Shown here one piece after another: positions 12,001 to 24,800 of a DNA stretch of 64,000 bases. The stretch covers positions 16,939,501-17,003,500 of the forward strand of contig NC_092569.1 in the NCBI RefSeq assembly GCF_037975245.1, written 5' to 3'. Numbering within the stretch: the stretch's first letter is position 1; every line of letters begins with the position of its first letter. Made by a program: the position numbers and the translations under genes. A model generated the notes under the pieces. That model worked only from the letters and a program-made list of their open reading frames with translations, was not told where the DNA came from and searched no databases. This stretch comes from Apostichopus japonicus. Taxonomy: Eukaryota > Echinodermata > Holothuroidea > Aspidochirotida > Stichopodidae.

Positions 12001-13941
12001 TAGTTAAGGGTTTTATTGTCAACTTAAAAACGACTTTTTTGATAGATTAAGAAATTAACTCAGTAATTGTGCATTAGTCTTAATCGTCAGGAGAGACCGG
12101 TATTTTACCGGAAACTTCTAAGTACTTTTAAGACAACAAGAAGGAAAATTTTGAACAAACGAGATAAACATATATACATAGATATTATTAGTTTAAACTA
12201 AACAACAATTTTAGGGTATATCATTGCAAGTAAAGTATAGCCTTTGAAGTTTACCCATGACATTATGCAAGGTAAAAATAAGGTTCATTCATATATTAAC
12301 CAATGCTTACTAAGAAGAAATGGAATAAAACTAATTGGGAAATATATTAGTAAGTTATAGTAGCAAGTTTTTTAAACAGATTTTCTTTCTGATTTAAAAT
12401 TAAGTAATCTAGACCGAAAGTATACCCAGTCTCGTTAAATGACGTTGATGGACAAACAAGGACAAAGATGACGAATTTTAATTACAAACTTTATCAAAAA
12501 GGGTTATTTCTTATGTCTAAGCTTTCAGCACACATATTTCCAAAGTTACTACATGGAAGTTTATGTTTTTCTAATAACAAACAACCTTATCATTTTACAG
12601 GCCCGCCTATAATATTTCAATAACTTTGTTGATACTTTGAGTATGATATAATTATATTGACAATGATTTTCCTTTGCTATCAATGCTCAAACATAATTTA
12701 AGACCTATTTGACAAAGAGATTAAGTAATGAAATGATCAAGAATTTTCAAGAATTTACAAATTTTCTCAATTAAACAATATATTATTAAAATAATTCAGT
12801 TTAGATTGATTCGATTCATAAGACTTTATTTGACTAGTGCAAACGCGTAACGGCGAACGCGCCAATTGGACAAGAAGTGCAGTAATTTTATGTAATAGAA
12901 AGCGGACTGCAATTATTATTATTAATATTATATTTTTTACACTTGATATAAGAAGCAAAAGTTGGATAATTGAATTAATCAAATTTAAAGCTTGTTTTTT
13001 ATTCGAGTACGATTTACCTATACTTTACTTTGTCAATTCTTAGCGTACCAATGTAGTCAAATCAATCTGTTACTAGGCAGTTATACATATCTATATAAAA
13101 CTTTTAGCGTCTTGATCATAGTTAATGACATTTAGTGAGATCTACGTTGCAAGTTTACAGTTTCTAAAATGAATAGAGTATAACTGTTCAACTGTCTTAA
13201 AATAACTTTATCAAATGTTCTATTTTATTTTGAAAATATTAACAGTTATGTACCTAACCATAAAGAAAAATATACGAATGTCGTTTTCAGCTTTAGTGTT
13301 ATTGCATAAATAAGCGACGAATGGGAAATAAATACACTTAGCCAGATACATAGGCAATAAGGTGCGATATTAATTGAAAATATGAGAGAAAGTTCATCAA
13401 GGCAATGTAAAATTTGAAATATAACTAAACAGAAAATATAATTTGTTATGCAATTTCTTTTATAAGTTGCAATGCAAATTTTAAAACAAAAACACACTTT
13501 TATGTAGGCTGCTGAAGATAGATTATTCATTTGGAAAGAAGGAATTTATATATAAGAAGACTTCGAAAAATACATTTAATTTTTTATTAGTGGCCATATT
13601 AAAACTGCATGAGCTACTAAAACTCAGAATGTTGTATTAAAAATTGTAAAACAGATCATCAAGTTATAACAAGTTTCCATTTTTATGTTGGAAAATTTAT
13701 AATCAAGCAGGCATGAAAAATACATGTCAAAAAAATTCCCAGTAGTTGAATTTTCTACATGATATTTTGTTTAAATTATAACATCTAACAAGCAACACAG
13801 AAACGTGGACGCAAAGATTGATGAGAAATAAGAACAGGAACTTTAAAATGTTTAACTCACCGTTTCTTCCGAGGACGTAAAGGCGCTGGTTGTTGTGAAC
13901 AAGAATGCAAATACTGCTCGAACAGCCACGGAGAGCTCCAT
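6046..13941 (-). CDS. Gene B (minus type): secreted fibrinogen-related protein with TIL and EGF-like modules, 551 residues
   Basis: Coding exons in order are 13941-13861, 10443-10398, 9833-9664, 9390-9126, 8882-8668, 8513-8211, 7853-7583 and 6350-6046. All have AG/GT borders, and the total of 1656 bases is open to a TGA. Residues 1-27 are a signal peptide (MELSVAVRAVFAFLF...). Residues 28-42 are a polar linker; 43-187 are the N-terminal part of a fibrinogen domain (CRDVQ, FEVYCNND, FWLGNEKLSYLTN) without its P part. Residues 188-259 are a TIL domain with about eleven cysteines; 260-360 hold a VWC-like NGETSVNEDCTQKCSC, an EGF-like CNEGYEGDG and the start of fibrinogen domain 2. Residues 361-551 complete domain 2 and end VEMKIRPSS. 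Family knowledge suggests an extracellular lectin, perhaps immune. It is the closest paralogue of gene G. The 3.4-kb first intron starts with the signal exon alone. Expression and start site are not proven, but the TATA box at 14040 supports the start. Confidence 0.88.
10444..13860. other. Intron 1 of gene B
   Basis: AT-rich DNA without a recognisable gene. An oligo-G run at 10798-10810 sits at the point where gene G has a long (AT)n run, and gene E a short one. The intron is collinear with 58878-62976 in gene G except for a LINE fragment there. Gene E lacks about 1.6 kb of it. Confidence 0.65.
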
Positions 13942-14039
13942 ATTTATGAATGTCTTGGTAAAATACGAATGACAATTCAAATGAATGTATCTCTAGAGGT
14001 AAGAAATATTCCTAAAAACAACGGATGACCCGAAGTGCA

Positions 14040-14047
14040 TTTATAAA
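14040..14047 (-). promoter_or_regulatory. TATA box of gene B
   Basis: TTTATAAA about 100 bases upstream of the ATG. It is identical in position and sequence before pseudogene E (36774) and gene G (63157), within a well-kept block that also contains GACCCGAAGTGCA. A transcription start near 14010 would leave a 5' UTR of about 70 bases. This is inferred from motif and spacing. Confidence 0.6.
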
Positions 14048-14312
14048 GTTGTAAAATTATGATGTCTCACAGCCAGATCGCATTGTACTTGTACGTTGTA
14101 TTTACAGTCTTTCAGTTGTAAACATATAAGGATTCAAAGGCATCCATCCACAGTGGAAACTTCCAGTCGGTCAAGAAAGAGGGATTCGTTACGTCACGTT
14201 GCCGAGATATCTTTACATTGTACGCGAATTTGCCATTTACATGTTTGTAGATGACTTGTGTGCATTTAATGTATAGAAGCGGGTTAAGTATAACAATAAT
14301 ATTCTGGTATAA

Positions 14313-14340
14313 GACACTTAACCAGACGACGTTAAGTGTC
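14313..14340. promoter_or_regulatory. Perfect inverted repeat upstream of gene B (possible paired NK2-type sites)
   Basis: The arms GACACTTAAC and GTTAAGTGTC are perfect over 10 bases and separated by 8 bases. They lie about 370 bases upstream of the ATG. The same structure lies before gene G (63430-63457), and a slightly worn one before gene E (37056-37083). CACTTAA is the core bound by NK2-class homeodomain proteins in animals, so a regulatory role is possible; this is inference. Confidence 0.4.
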
Positions 14341-15895
14341 ACAGAAAGCTGCCCCACGAAATAGGTGTAGATTGTTTTCATTCAATTGATCCTAGTACAA
14401 TTGAAAAGTTGAAAAATGTAAGGAAACAACGATGAAATTCCATTTTATTTAAACTTTAGGTACTATGGTCTATACTTTCAGCATGCAACGTGCTTTTACT
14501 GCTAAATATAAGGTACTCAATTGGTATACAACCTTTACTAAAATTATTCAAATCATCTCGTGGAATCAACGTTCTATACCCTCTTCATTTCTTTACCCTC
14601 TCTTATTTAGTATGTGTACTTTTGATACACACCTACAAACGAAACCACATACACAAGTGGTCTGCATAGGGAGAGGGCAGGCGCAGAGTGTTTTCCTACA
14701 TAACATTTCGGGGACGAAGCGGGGAAGGGCATTGACAATATTTGGAGTTCTACTACAAAATGTATGATAGATGATGGAAATAATATCATCACTTAACATT
14801 TACCAAATTAAACATGTTTCTTAGATCCTTCCCCATAAGTCAAATTTGGTGCCCCAACTAAGATTTGAAATCGATACAGAGGGTAGAGAAAGGGCGCAAC
14901 CATGCACCCATTTGGCGTTTTCAACCCCCAGAAGAAAACAGAAGGACCAACCAAACCATCTCTATTGGCACACGGACAATTACTAAATATCCTGAAGTAT
15001 TCCTTTCATATTAAATATATGCATCCGAAAATATTTCAATATATTTTGGTGCAAAAGTTACAATAAAAGCACCGTGTTGCATCTAAGTATCCTCCTTTTT
15101 TACAAAAAGAAAATCCCAAAAGGAAGGTAACAACGTCCCCTTTGAACCACTCTGGACGACAAAAATAATTATCCTCCCACTGCAAAAAGTATTCTTGCGC
15201 CGCTAGGTTAGAGCCTTAATCGTACCATGAAACTTTAGTTCTCAGACTCTAAAAATGGTGAAAATTTTTTTGTTTGTTCCCTCACATAAAATCAGGCTGG
15301 CTACCTGCTTCCTTGAACACTATCAATTACACAACGCTTGAAGAGCATTCAACAAGTGTTCCCACATGTTGCTAGATTGTGTACACCTGAATCCTATCCG
15401 GTATTGCCCTGTCGCGCTTATGCTAGTATTACATGATCACATCGATATTACAAAAGCAAAAATTCGTAGCATCAACAACACGAAAGATGAAGCTAGATAC
15501 CCACATCTGCATACGTGCATATTAATATGGTAATATCGTTTGGCTACTTCATAATTTAGCAATGTCGCATCATTGGCATATCGAAAGATATAATTACAGA
15601 TGCCAACGTCTGCAAACTGGCATATTTACATTGTGAACTATCTTTACTTAACAGCCTTGAACCTAACCGTATTTTCCAAATATATTGCATAATTGAAATT
15701 TAAAAATTTGTTTCTTTTCAATCGTGATTTACTATTACGTTTCTTACATTGTACAGATTATTGTTTTGGGGAAGTTAATAATAAGCGGAAAGAAATCCAA
15801 GCGTAAACAAATGAACATTTCCGAACAATAACAGTGGTTATTTAACTAGTATATGTTGAAGTCTTGACAAATCTTTAGGGTATCTAGATAAATGG
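14341..15895. other. Upstream flank of gene B, shared with genes E and G
   Basis: The stretch is collinear with 37084-39080 upstream of E (interrupted there by the element 37944-38503) and with 63458 to the window end upstream of G. No conserved reading frame is seen: frames that are open in one copy are broken in another. It may hold distal regulatory DNA. Confidence 0.5.
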
Positions 15896-17407
15896 GTTGT
15901 CTGACTGTTATTGGAGCATAACGAGCATATTATATATGATGTTAAAACTGTTTTCTCATAACATAAATCTTATGAGGCCTTGGGTGCTCTGTTCTCATAT
16001 TGTTTACAGTACATAAATACATTGCTCACACTTAGTTTATAAATCCTATGTATATCTTTATAATTGGTGTATTATTTTAATAAGAAATTTCCGAATCGAA
16101 ATTAGAATTAATATACAAAGTAAAAGATGGTACAGCGTTCGGATTTTGACAATAAGGTTCAGTTTTTGTCCTTTCAACTGTTTTGTTTGAAGTTCTCATT
16201 TTGGTTTGGACTATGAATTGAACAGTACAGTTTAAGCGACCTCATTGTTTATGCGTTACTATAATTATGATATCAATACATTTGTACATAAAAGCTCAGT
16301 TTCGGTTGAGGCTACATTCAGCAAATACAAAACCTTTGTCCAATGATGGTATAAAGTTATAAACGTACATATACTATAACAATCATGGTGGCCGGATATC
16401 CCGTTGGTTACAATGTGTAACGAATGGAGGGCGGGGCCTCGTAGCGTTAACAGAAAGCAGAATAATAGGATACTATTTAACACGAGACGCAATTCCCGTC
16501 AATTACGGATAACGTCCATTGCAAACTGTTTTAATGGAGCCTTTTATTGCACTTTGTAATTTTGGTCCAATCTTTTCTTGTCAACCAATATCACTTTTTT
16601 GGTAAGAGAAGGGGGGGGGGTGGGAGATTGGGGAAAGACATTTGACTGGAGGAGGCTGGGATCCCGCTTCCTGTCCTCGCTTGTTTCGTCACTGTACGTT
16701 AGTACAACACAATGAACAAACAAAAAACACACGTAAGGTCCTCCTCCATTTGGTTTATTCGTATACATTCAGTCACTACAAAACAGTCAGTCTAGTGCCA
16801 TTGTTCATGTTTTTTTTTTTTTTACATTAATCGGTTTAATAAGCATGGTAGCAGATTACCTCGTTGGGTAGTGTATGTGTGACGAAAGAAGTGGATGGGA
16901 GGCCTCTTACAAATAGCTAAATGATAAGATAATATTTTACATTGAACGACAAGACATTGACTGGGGAGCTCCCCTCTACTGCCCACGCTGGTTACGCCAC
17001 TTCACTTTAGAGATAGAAACACATGAAAATAAAGAAATACACATTATGATCCTGTTCCATTTTGTTTATTCATATACATTACAATTGTAAACATAATCAG
17101 TTTAGGTAATCATTGCAAATATAGGAATATTAACAATGTGTCTGAAGATTAATGAATATTATCTTTTTCAATCTGCGACTCGCATTCGAACAAATAATCT
17201 TTTTATTAATTTTAATTTCAGGTTCACTGTGAGGTTCCAATCCTCGAATATGATACAAAATTTAATGTATTTTTTAGATACTACCAAGGGCTCTTTGCAT
17301 CTAGTTGATTTGTCTTTCTCAGAACGAGTATTATCTGTCCTTCTTATGCCATCATTTTTGCTCTATGTTTTAGAGAGAAATCACGTGATAGACTATCCGT
17401 CTTCAAC

Positions 17408-17731
17408 TTAAGACGACGGTCGAATTTTCATCTCAACGAATTGGTGGTTGCCGTAGTAATGATCATAATAATACGAGAAAATCCTCTTACCGTTGTCTAT
17501 ATTGTAAACACCATTTAGGTTGTCAATCATTCAACGTGAATTGCAGTTGCCGCTGCTGTATTGGAAAAGAAAAAAAAAAACAATGGCTATAGCTATCACA
17601 AGTAGAGCAATATATATCAGAGTGCCACCAGCCGCCTCTGTGTAGTTGTTCGCAATTGAAGTTACCACATGCGTCATTGTCTCGGTCATGCGTGCTGAAT
17701 TGCTTTCCTCTGTTATAATAGAAATAATAAC
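17408..17731 (-). pseudogene. Isolated dead last exon of a fibrinogen-related gene
   Basis: From a good acceptor (TTCACAG, cut after 17732) the minus strand codes for GYYFYYNRGKQFSTHDRDND and a GGWWHSD core, and it closes with VEMKIRPSS and TAA. It is broken by a long T run near 17567-17580 that shifts the frame and by an in-frame TGA at 17533-17531. No other exon of a gene lies upstream on this strand before gene C's flank. It keeps part of the old 3' flank including a poly(A)-like signal near 17060. It is a relic of a further family member. Confidence 0.85.
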
Positions 17732-18269
17732 CTGTGAAGAAGTTAGGCCTATGACTGCACTCACTATCGTGGCTAGCCTGTGTTAGGTCTCATCCCTTGA
17801 ATAATATCTCTTTCTAGGTCTAACCGACGTAGCGTGCACATTTGTGTCATTTCCTTCCATTACAATGAATAAACAGGTGTTTTCAGAAGTTTCCTCCGTT
17901 GAATTGTGTGAAAAAAAGTGAATAATAAAGGACTGCGTTAAAATCTTCATCGGGCCGCAGGTGTAGACTACCTTGTTTACATTTGTGTAATGAACATGCT
18001 TATATGGTCTGTCGCATTGATTGTACGGTGAATCGTTCGCGCCATAATGGCAAAAAAAAAAACAAACAATCGATTCCGACAGCTCTTCTTTATTAATCCT
18101 ACCTGGTCAGAGTGCATTTAGGATAAGAAACATTGAATCTGCTTCGGAAGTTTGTTTTCCGAAATTCATCAGCAAATGGGTATTGAGAATTTAAGTATTA
18201 CATAATTAAAAGTGGATATTTTGAAAAGTCAAACGGACGATGCGTAATTTAATAATAAGAATCATCGAT

Positions 18270-18271
<2 letters not shown>

Positions 18272-18339
<68 letters not shown>
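18272..18339. repeat. (TA)n microsatellite
   Basis: About 34 uninterrupted TA dinucleotides within the block unique to the B-C interval. Confidence 0.95.
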
Positions 18340-18343
<4 letters not shown>

Positions 18344-18811
18344 ACATACATATATAGCTGCTGGCCTTTCTTCAACTCATTTTGTCTGATCTGTTGAGCA
18401 TAATGCGTGGTCCAACGCAATAAGGAAAATGTCGTCTGATAAATTGCATAAACACTTGTATCTACCTATTGGAACATTCTGCAGATATATTTAGTCGGTT
18501 CAGGTCAATTTCACGTTCGTTCCATTAAATGAAATGGTGTCATGATGTTTGTACTGGTATGGCTTCTGTTTTAAAATGTTGTGTATTGCTCTTTTGTATG
18601 ATCTAATCTGTGCACTGACCCTTTTTTTTTAAATACCCTATTTCGAACTATTGGTCACTTTATTTCACACTGACTCGGTTCAGCTAATGATGGTGTATCC
18701 CATGAAACAATACAAAGGGTATCATATTTAGAGCGTCGGCCTAAAGGTTCAATTCTGGGCAGATAAAAGGAGTCGAAGAGGCAAAGAAAGGAACAGCAAT
18801 AAGTTTTTTTT

Positions 18812-18968
18812 TACACTAGTGTCTAATTACCGACGGTAGCAAGCTGTGTGTGTATTTTCTGGGATCCATGGTGGTGTCTAACACTTCTGTTACACATCAT
18901 TCGAAACCAGGTCAGATTACCGGCATTAGACGTTTCTTTTTGCGCGAGTCTCCACACCCTTTAAAGGT
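18812..18968. repeat. Dispersed repeat, partial copy
   Basis: The stretch from TACACTAGTGTCTAAT to a final TTAAAGG matches the right half of the element at 53022-53376 (GACGGTAGCAAG, CGGCATTAGACGTTTCTTT, GCGCGAGTCT). Its left half is missing or too changed to see. The two sites are not at matching places in the array, so this is a mobile or dispersed family and not a by-product of the unit duplication. Confidence 0.7.
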
Positions 18969-20105
18969 TAATGTTTTTGGAATTTTATCATGGAATAAAT
19001 AAACAGCTGAATACATGCAAACAATGCCAAGCCTCTCATGATGTGTCTTGTTGTCCTGAAATATATTAGAGAAACTTTACGCAATATGGTTTACCATGTT
19101 AGTTTACCGATATCAAAACCTTTCTTCATATACCCATGCCTGTTACAATACAAATTCACAACCGTCACCCTCACAACTTTGCACTGTTTGTATCGTTGAA
19201 AATATTCCCTTTTGTTGCCGACACTGACATTGTTTAAGATTTGAGACCCTTTAATACGCCAACGATATCGTCCATGCAGCAGTATATACACTAACATACA
19301 CATATCCTTTTCGTTATTTCTTTCGTTAATAAAATTGCTACTTTAGTCTCGATTACGTAGATAGAATTATCAACAAGGAACTTGTTTTACAACAGGTTCT
19401 ATACAGTGGTTGTTTGTTATAGATAGCTTTAGGCATATTTGTCACGTGGACATTGTTTACTGCGGTTGCCTGCAGACGCGTGACTGATCTGTGCTTTAGA
19501 TGAATGGAAAGACTCTGGAAATGCGTTCCCACAAACCCGGACAAGCTCTGACCCAGCCCTGATAATCTCCGAAAAAGCAAGGTTTATCCTTGCGTGGGAA
19601 CGGGACTAGGGATAGGGCTGGACCTAATAGCCCTCCGAAGGAAGGTGGATTGAGATTTGCTTGCTCGCAGAAACCCCTGCTGTGTGCAAATAAACTATGC
19701 CTTGATGCGCTGTGGTGGCGAGCGATTGACGCTATTACCGGTCTTATCTAGTGTACATATCAACAATGTATATATGTGTATACACAGGGAATTCCACAGT
19801 GGCACTCATATTCATACAGAATCGGTCTTGTCATTACTGTGGACCGCTTTTGGATATATAGGTCCATGCCCAAAGTGAATCAAAAGGAATGAAACTGTTT
19901 CTCGATCGACTCGGGAGTTTTCTTTCCAATCTGTGTCTGTAAAATTATGAAACATATTTCACAAACGGCAGAGCTTCTCGGTTTCACCAAAATGTTTCTA
20001 TTCCTAGGTTTTTTTTATATGGCATTACGGATAGGGCCACAGCTAACATAAATGACCGTTGACGTAGGCTTCTTTTCCTCTCGAACGTTTATTCAGCAAT
20101 TTGTC

Positions 20106-21784
20106 TCCTCGTCCCGGTGTGCCGCGTAATTGCGCTCATTTTTCCAGGCTCTTAGGATATGAAAACCGAATAATAAAATAGGCAACGAAGCCTAGAGAAA
20201 TTGCCCCAAAATCTCCATGGTCAATTTGATTAAGCTACTCAACCAAAGTGAACGTTATACACCACTTAGCCTATCACCGTGATTCTTTGATCAATTGGAT
20301 GCATATTTAAGAGTTTTGGAAGTACATTTTCGAGCGCTTTTCACTTAATTAACATTTGCAGTACTTTTGTCCTACAATTGGGATAGCCAGATTGCAGTTG
20401 AGCATTTAATGTACCCCCCCCCCCCACACACACAAAACTTTACTCAACAGTGAGCATGCGGAATGCGAACACAAGTTAAACATTTTTCTTCCTGTTGACA
20501 TGAGGACACAAATCTTGAAAATCATCTCTGAATGTGATAACCGTATTTCCGTCATCCGACGGCACGTTTCCTCCTCCGTACTACAGTCTGTTTGGATGTG
20601 TTACCTATCCCAACACAGTAGATCCATTACTGCTCAATAAAGTCGTTCAATGCAGGATGAAGACGGGCGCAAGACATGAAACTATCCATTAATTAAACCT
20701 GTAGTTACATACATTTGTAATTCTAACATTACATATTATTATTTATTTGCATAGGCTAGTATGAGAATAAGTGTTTTTTTAATTCATATGGTTTGGTAGC
20801 TCCATTGCTTTAGTTTATCCTTACTTTTGGTAAATCTGACGAGAAACAAAAATATCTGCAAATAAAATGAAGCATTGACTGAAACATACAATATATTACA
20901 AGTAATGAACAACTACTCATCAAGACATCGTCGACCGAAGGTAGAACACACCACAAATATCGATTTAAATGTGAACTTCACACGACATACCGTTATGCAA
21001 CATTTAATTATAATCAAAGTAATATATTACATATTTGATGTCATTGATATTACTTTTAAGAGACTTCCTTAAGACCGATTTAAGATCAAATTCTGGTTCT
21101 TGTGATTATTGTCTTTAAGAGGTGCAATACACTTGTTTCCTTAGCTAGCCCTTTATTGGAACGCCTACCATTGAAATTCCATACGTGCTTACTTTACATG
21201 CATCCAGTGGTGTAGTTCACGACTCACTGTTTTCAGTAACATTAACATATGAGGAAATCCACAGACAAACACAAATGTTTAATTTACTTGGTAGAATATA
21301 TGCTTTTTTTTTCAACCTCCCATGTCTGTAGAATATACGGCTGGTCTTTTACTGCCGCGAAACATCTGGAACCAAGAGACGAATACCATTTCAATAAAGC
21401 CATATCTCAAACAGAACCCCAAAAAAGGAAAGGTATGAATTATTAGAATAGAACAATGGACTGTCATCAACCTACAATATAATATGTCATCCCTGTAAGA
21501 ATGTACATCTACAACGGTCGCGAATCGGCGTCTTACACGTGAGTATGTATTTCCGTGAAATGACGTGATTCGAAAATCACGTACACTAGTGAAAGTTCAC
21601 AAATCGTTCAATAACATTTCAATATCTGATTGACGGATACCTGTTGATCCATCTCGACGAACACCATCAGACTTTACATAAACTACATAATATGCGATAT
21701 AGAATGAGCCTACAGTAGACTTGTCAATTTATCAGAAAGAAACTTCAAGTCATCCGTTGTTTTTCGAAGCGAAAATCAGTCCAG
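20106..21784. other. Upstream flank of gene C
   Basis: Collinear with 39085-40770 upstream of gene F. It contains a C-run with CA repeats at about 20414-20435 and no gene that I recognise. Small indels distinguish the two copies, including a 20-base palindrome at 21563-21582 present only here. Confidence 0.55.
21563..21582. promoter_or_regulatory. Palindrome upstream of gene C
   Basis: The arms ACGTGATT and AATCACGT flank CGAA about 290 bases upstream of the ATG. The gene F copy has lost 16 bases here and lacks the palindrome. It contains TGACGTGA (CRE-like), so it could make the two promoters behave differently; this is speculative. Confidence 0.3.
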
Positions 21785-21790
21785 TATAAT
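21785..21790 (+). promoter_or_regulatory. TATA-like box of gene C
   Basis: TATAAT in the context AGTATAATTTTGGG, 70 bases before the ATG at 21855. It is kept at the same distance before gene F (40771). It differs from the TTTATAAA box of the minus-type genes, which suggests that the two gene types have separate promoters. Confidence 0.45.
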
Positions 21791-21854
21791 TTTGGGAACC
21801 GTTGATACGTTCTACCCGAGCTGTCATTCCTGATCTTCTTCGAAAGTCATAAGG

Positions 21855-24800
21855 ATGGAGTTTGTCTTGCTTGTAAGCGCATTTTTTGCATTTTCGTGTA
21901 CAACGATTGTCAACGTTGCGTCGTCAGATCAAACGGTGAGTTACATAATCTAGAGTAGTATTTGATTTTCCATTATATGAAATTTCTACATATATTTTTC
22001 AAGATCCAAATAGTTTGTAATTATTGTATTTACAAGAGAAGGTGTTCTAGATAATGTATAGAAGGAATATGATTATTGGTTGATACGAACGATAACGTTT
22101 CACATTTCAAAAGTTGTTTTTATCACAATGTTGAAGGCATAGTACATGATCTTTATATTACAACTCATAAAGCAAACCAGATTGTTACTATCTGAATGTG
22201 AATAGCATTAGAGTAATTGATTTTTTTCCTTTCATTCATTTAATTCAAACAAAAGAAAAATGGAAAATTCTATTATTTACTCTAAAAGTAATTTGTAGTT
22301 ACACCAACTGCCATTATTGCTTTTTCTTCACTTTGTGAATTTGTTCTTATATTAAATGAAACACATTTTGTCCACATATTTGTTTTCTTAAGAATAAAAG
22401 AATATAATGTATTCATTAATAGAGTACCGCAAATTAATAAAATTCAACCTAAGATATCGTGAACATATAATTTTACGTACAGCACACATTGAGATTGACA
22501 CATTGAAATGTCAAAAAATGTTCACATGTTTGATTTTCTTAAGTTACCATTACTACTAATATTCCATAGTCGAACAAATTTATTTACTTTCATTTGTGTA
22601 CTAAAATGTACCGTTCATATCCCTATTAAACTTAGCAAGAGCAAGGAGGATTTAGATGAAAACATTTTTTGCTATTGTTTCTTCATTCACGCAAAGAAAG
22701 CTTTATATGGTTGTATAAACTTCATATTAATTCATGTAATGAGTCAAATGATGTATTTATCTCAAAAATAAGACATTGCTTTCATTTGTTCATTAAAAAA
22801 AGAAGCCACGTGCATTTCCTAGTAGAGTTAGAAACAAATAAGTTCACTTCTTGTCATATATATATATATAAAGTTATGTTTTCATGGTTTTCATCTAAAT
22901 TATTTTATATAAATCCTCTGATGATTCCAGTAACAACTTTAACGACGTAAACTCAACTTTCGGTTAAAAACACTATAAACAATTTTTTGAATAAAATAGT
23001 CGGACTAGAAAGAAGTAAAATAATTATAATGACTCTTTACAAATGATAACCAACATATCATGTTAACTCATCTCCATTATATCGTTAGCAATATGTTGAT
23101 ATACGTTTATTTGCTAGAAATATGTTTCCTATGAACTGGTGTTCACGGCCATCATTAACTCAGCATACAACTGGCTGAATATTGGGTTGATAAACTTGTT
23201 CTATGGTAATATAAGTTGTCGACAAAATAGTTGAAAGAGTAAGCAATTACCAACCTCAGATGTAAACAGTAATCTGGGAAAAATATTCAGTTGTAACATT
23301 ATGTTTATTTGAGTCATACCATAATACTAATTAGCGAGATCGTCATCGAACTGGCTAAATTCAACTTATTGTTACGAATATCATTTAAATATTTAGTCGT
23401 TGGATACATATTATGCATTATGTCATCTACTTTGCTAATTAAAATACAACAACGAAACTTAGAAAAGAGCGACAGTATCAAGTTTGCATGGGGTTTCCTG
23501 AAAGCCATTTTCTTTTATTCTTTGATTCTTTCAAAATGTGGGACGTAAAATATACTTTTTGTCTGTGATGTCTCTCTTGGAAGATTAAGAGAGAGTGATA
23601 ATATTGTTATAAAAGTGCTCAAATAATTGTTAAGAAGATATAAATGAATACCTGGATCAGGGATAAGGCTGATGGGCCGGTAATATAATGGATCGGATTT
23701 GGAGTTAGTTCACTACATTTTTTTTCCAAGAGGATTTTATCTTACTCTGATGAGGTTACGAAATGATAATTAATAGTGCTAAGAATTTGACGTTACTGAC
23801 TTTACCTCTCTCTAGATTATTATCATACAGACAAATGGATAAGTTCTATAACCATGCTAATGGGCACAAAAATATCGTTTTTAAACATGCTAGTATCCTG
23901 AAAAGTTAGGGCGAAATGTGAAATAACAAAATTTACATTGATTATGTCTTTAAAACAGACTACTAGCAGTTACATTCATCAAGCTCGATCTTGTTAACGT
24001 TTAACATCATGAATAAACGTGAGCGGTGCTTCTTCGAATTTGTCAATATTCAACAAAGTTACACTTGTAAGATTTCTCTATGGACATTTTTAAGTATATA
24101 TCCCTAAATTGATCAATGTATTCATTTTGTATGGCTACCACCGGATCAATGTAGTCTTCAAACAAAGGTAACAGAAATTTATGTTAGGATGCAAAGAACG
24201 AATTTGGTTGCATTGACAATAATGTTCGCACGTTTAATAACGGTGAGATGTATCTCACGATTTCCACTATGAGAGAACACGTGCATTGATTTTTTTCCAT
24301 ATCTACAAGACATCATATATTATTTATTTGCAGAGTAATCATCAGCACAGCCTGCCTTCAACTACAGATGACACTCAAAGTGAGATATATGTTGCCTTTT
24401 ATAAGTTATTATATTTATGTTTACAGTACGTTTAATTTTGCTTTGGTGAGTAACACTATTTTTTTCAGTAATTGAGAGTACACGATGCTACAAATTTAAT
24501 CATCGTGTTATATCTCAATATAGCAATGCTCTTGGCAATGCAAAGAGGCAAGAGCAGTTGCTAAGTCTAATATTATAATTAATTTACACAAGTGAGAGTC
24601 AATAACATGCCAGGCGTTATTCACATTAGTCAAACTGTCTTTGGACAATGTCCTTGTCAAGAAATTCTTTTCGGTTAAATGTCCAAAACAAGTGGAAATT
24701 GAAATGTGTATTAACGGTATGTTTTTGAGATATTCATTGTGAGGATTATAACTTAATTCAAATATATATCCATTTTTTTTGCAATTATTATTATCACCTG

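Larger units (their letters stand above)
15896..20105. other. Block found only between genes B and C (about 4.2 kb)
   Basis: At the matching place between E and F the two edges meet directly near 39075, so this block was either lost there or gained here. It holds a dead terminal exon (17408-17731) with its old 3' flank (about 16850-17400, resembling 31990-32340). There is a weaker, apparently tandem copy of that flank at about 16390-16770, an oligo-G run near 16610, a (TA)n run and a dispersed repeat (18812-18968). No intact gene is recognised. Confidence 0.55.

Noticed and set aside
14465-14767. Frame upstream of gene B with a similar one at 63584-63901
   Set aside because: The copy upstream of pseudogene E (around 37205-37460) is disrupted, the ends of the frames differ, and no domain or signal is visible. 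It is treated as chance openness in duplicated DNA.
22508-22771. Open frame conserved between the first introns of genes C and F (with 41395-41781)
   Set aside because: The whole intron is nearly identical, so the frame is expected to survive. The composition is AT-driven, there are no domain features, and the starts differ between the copies.
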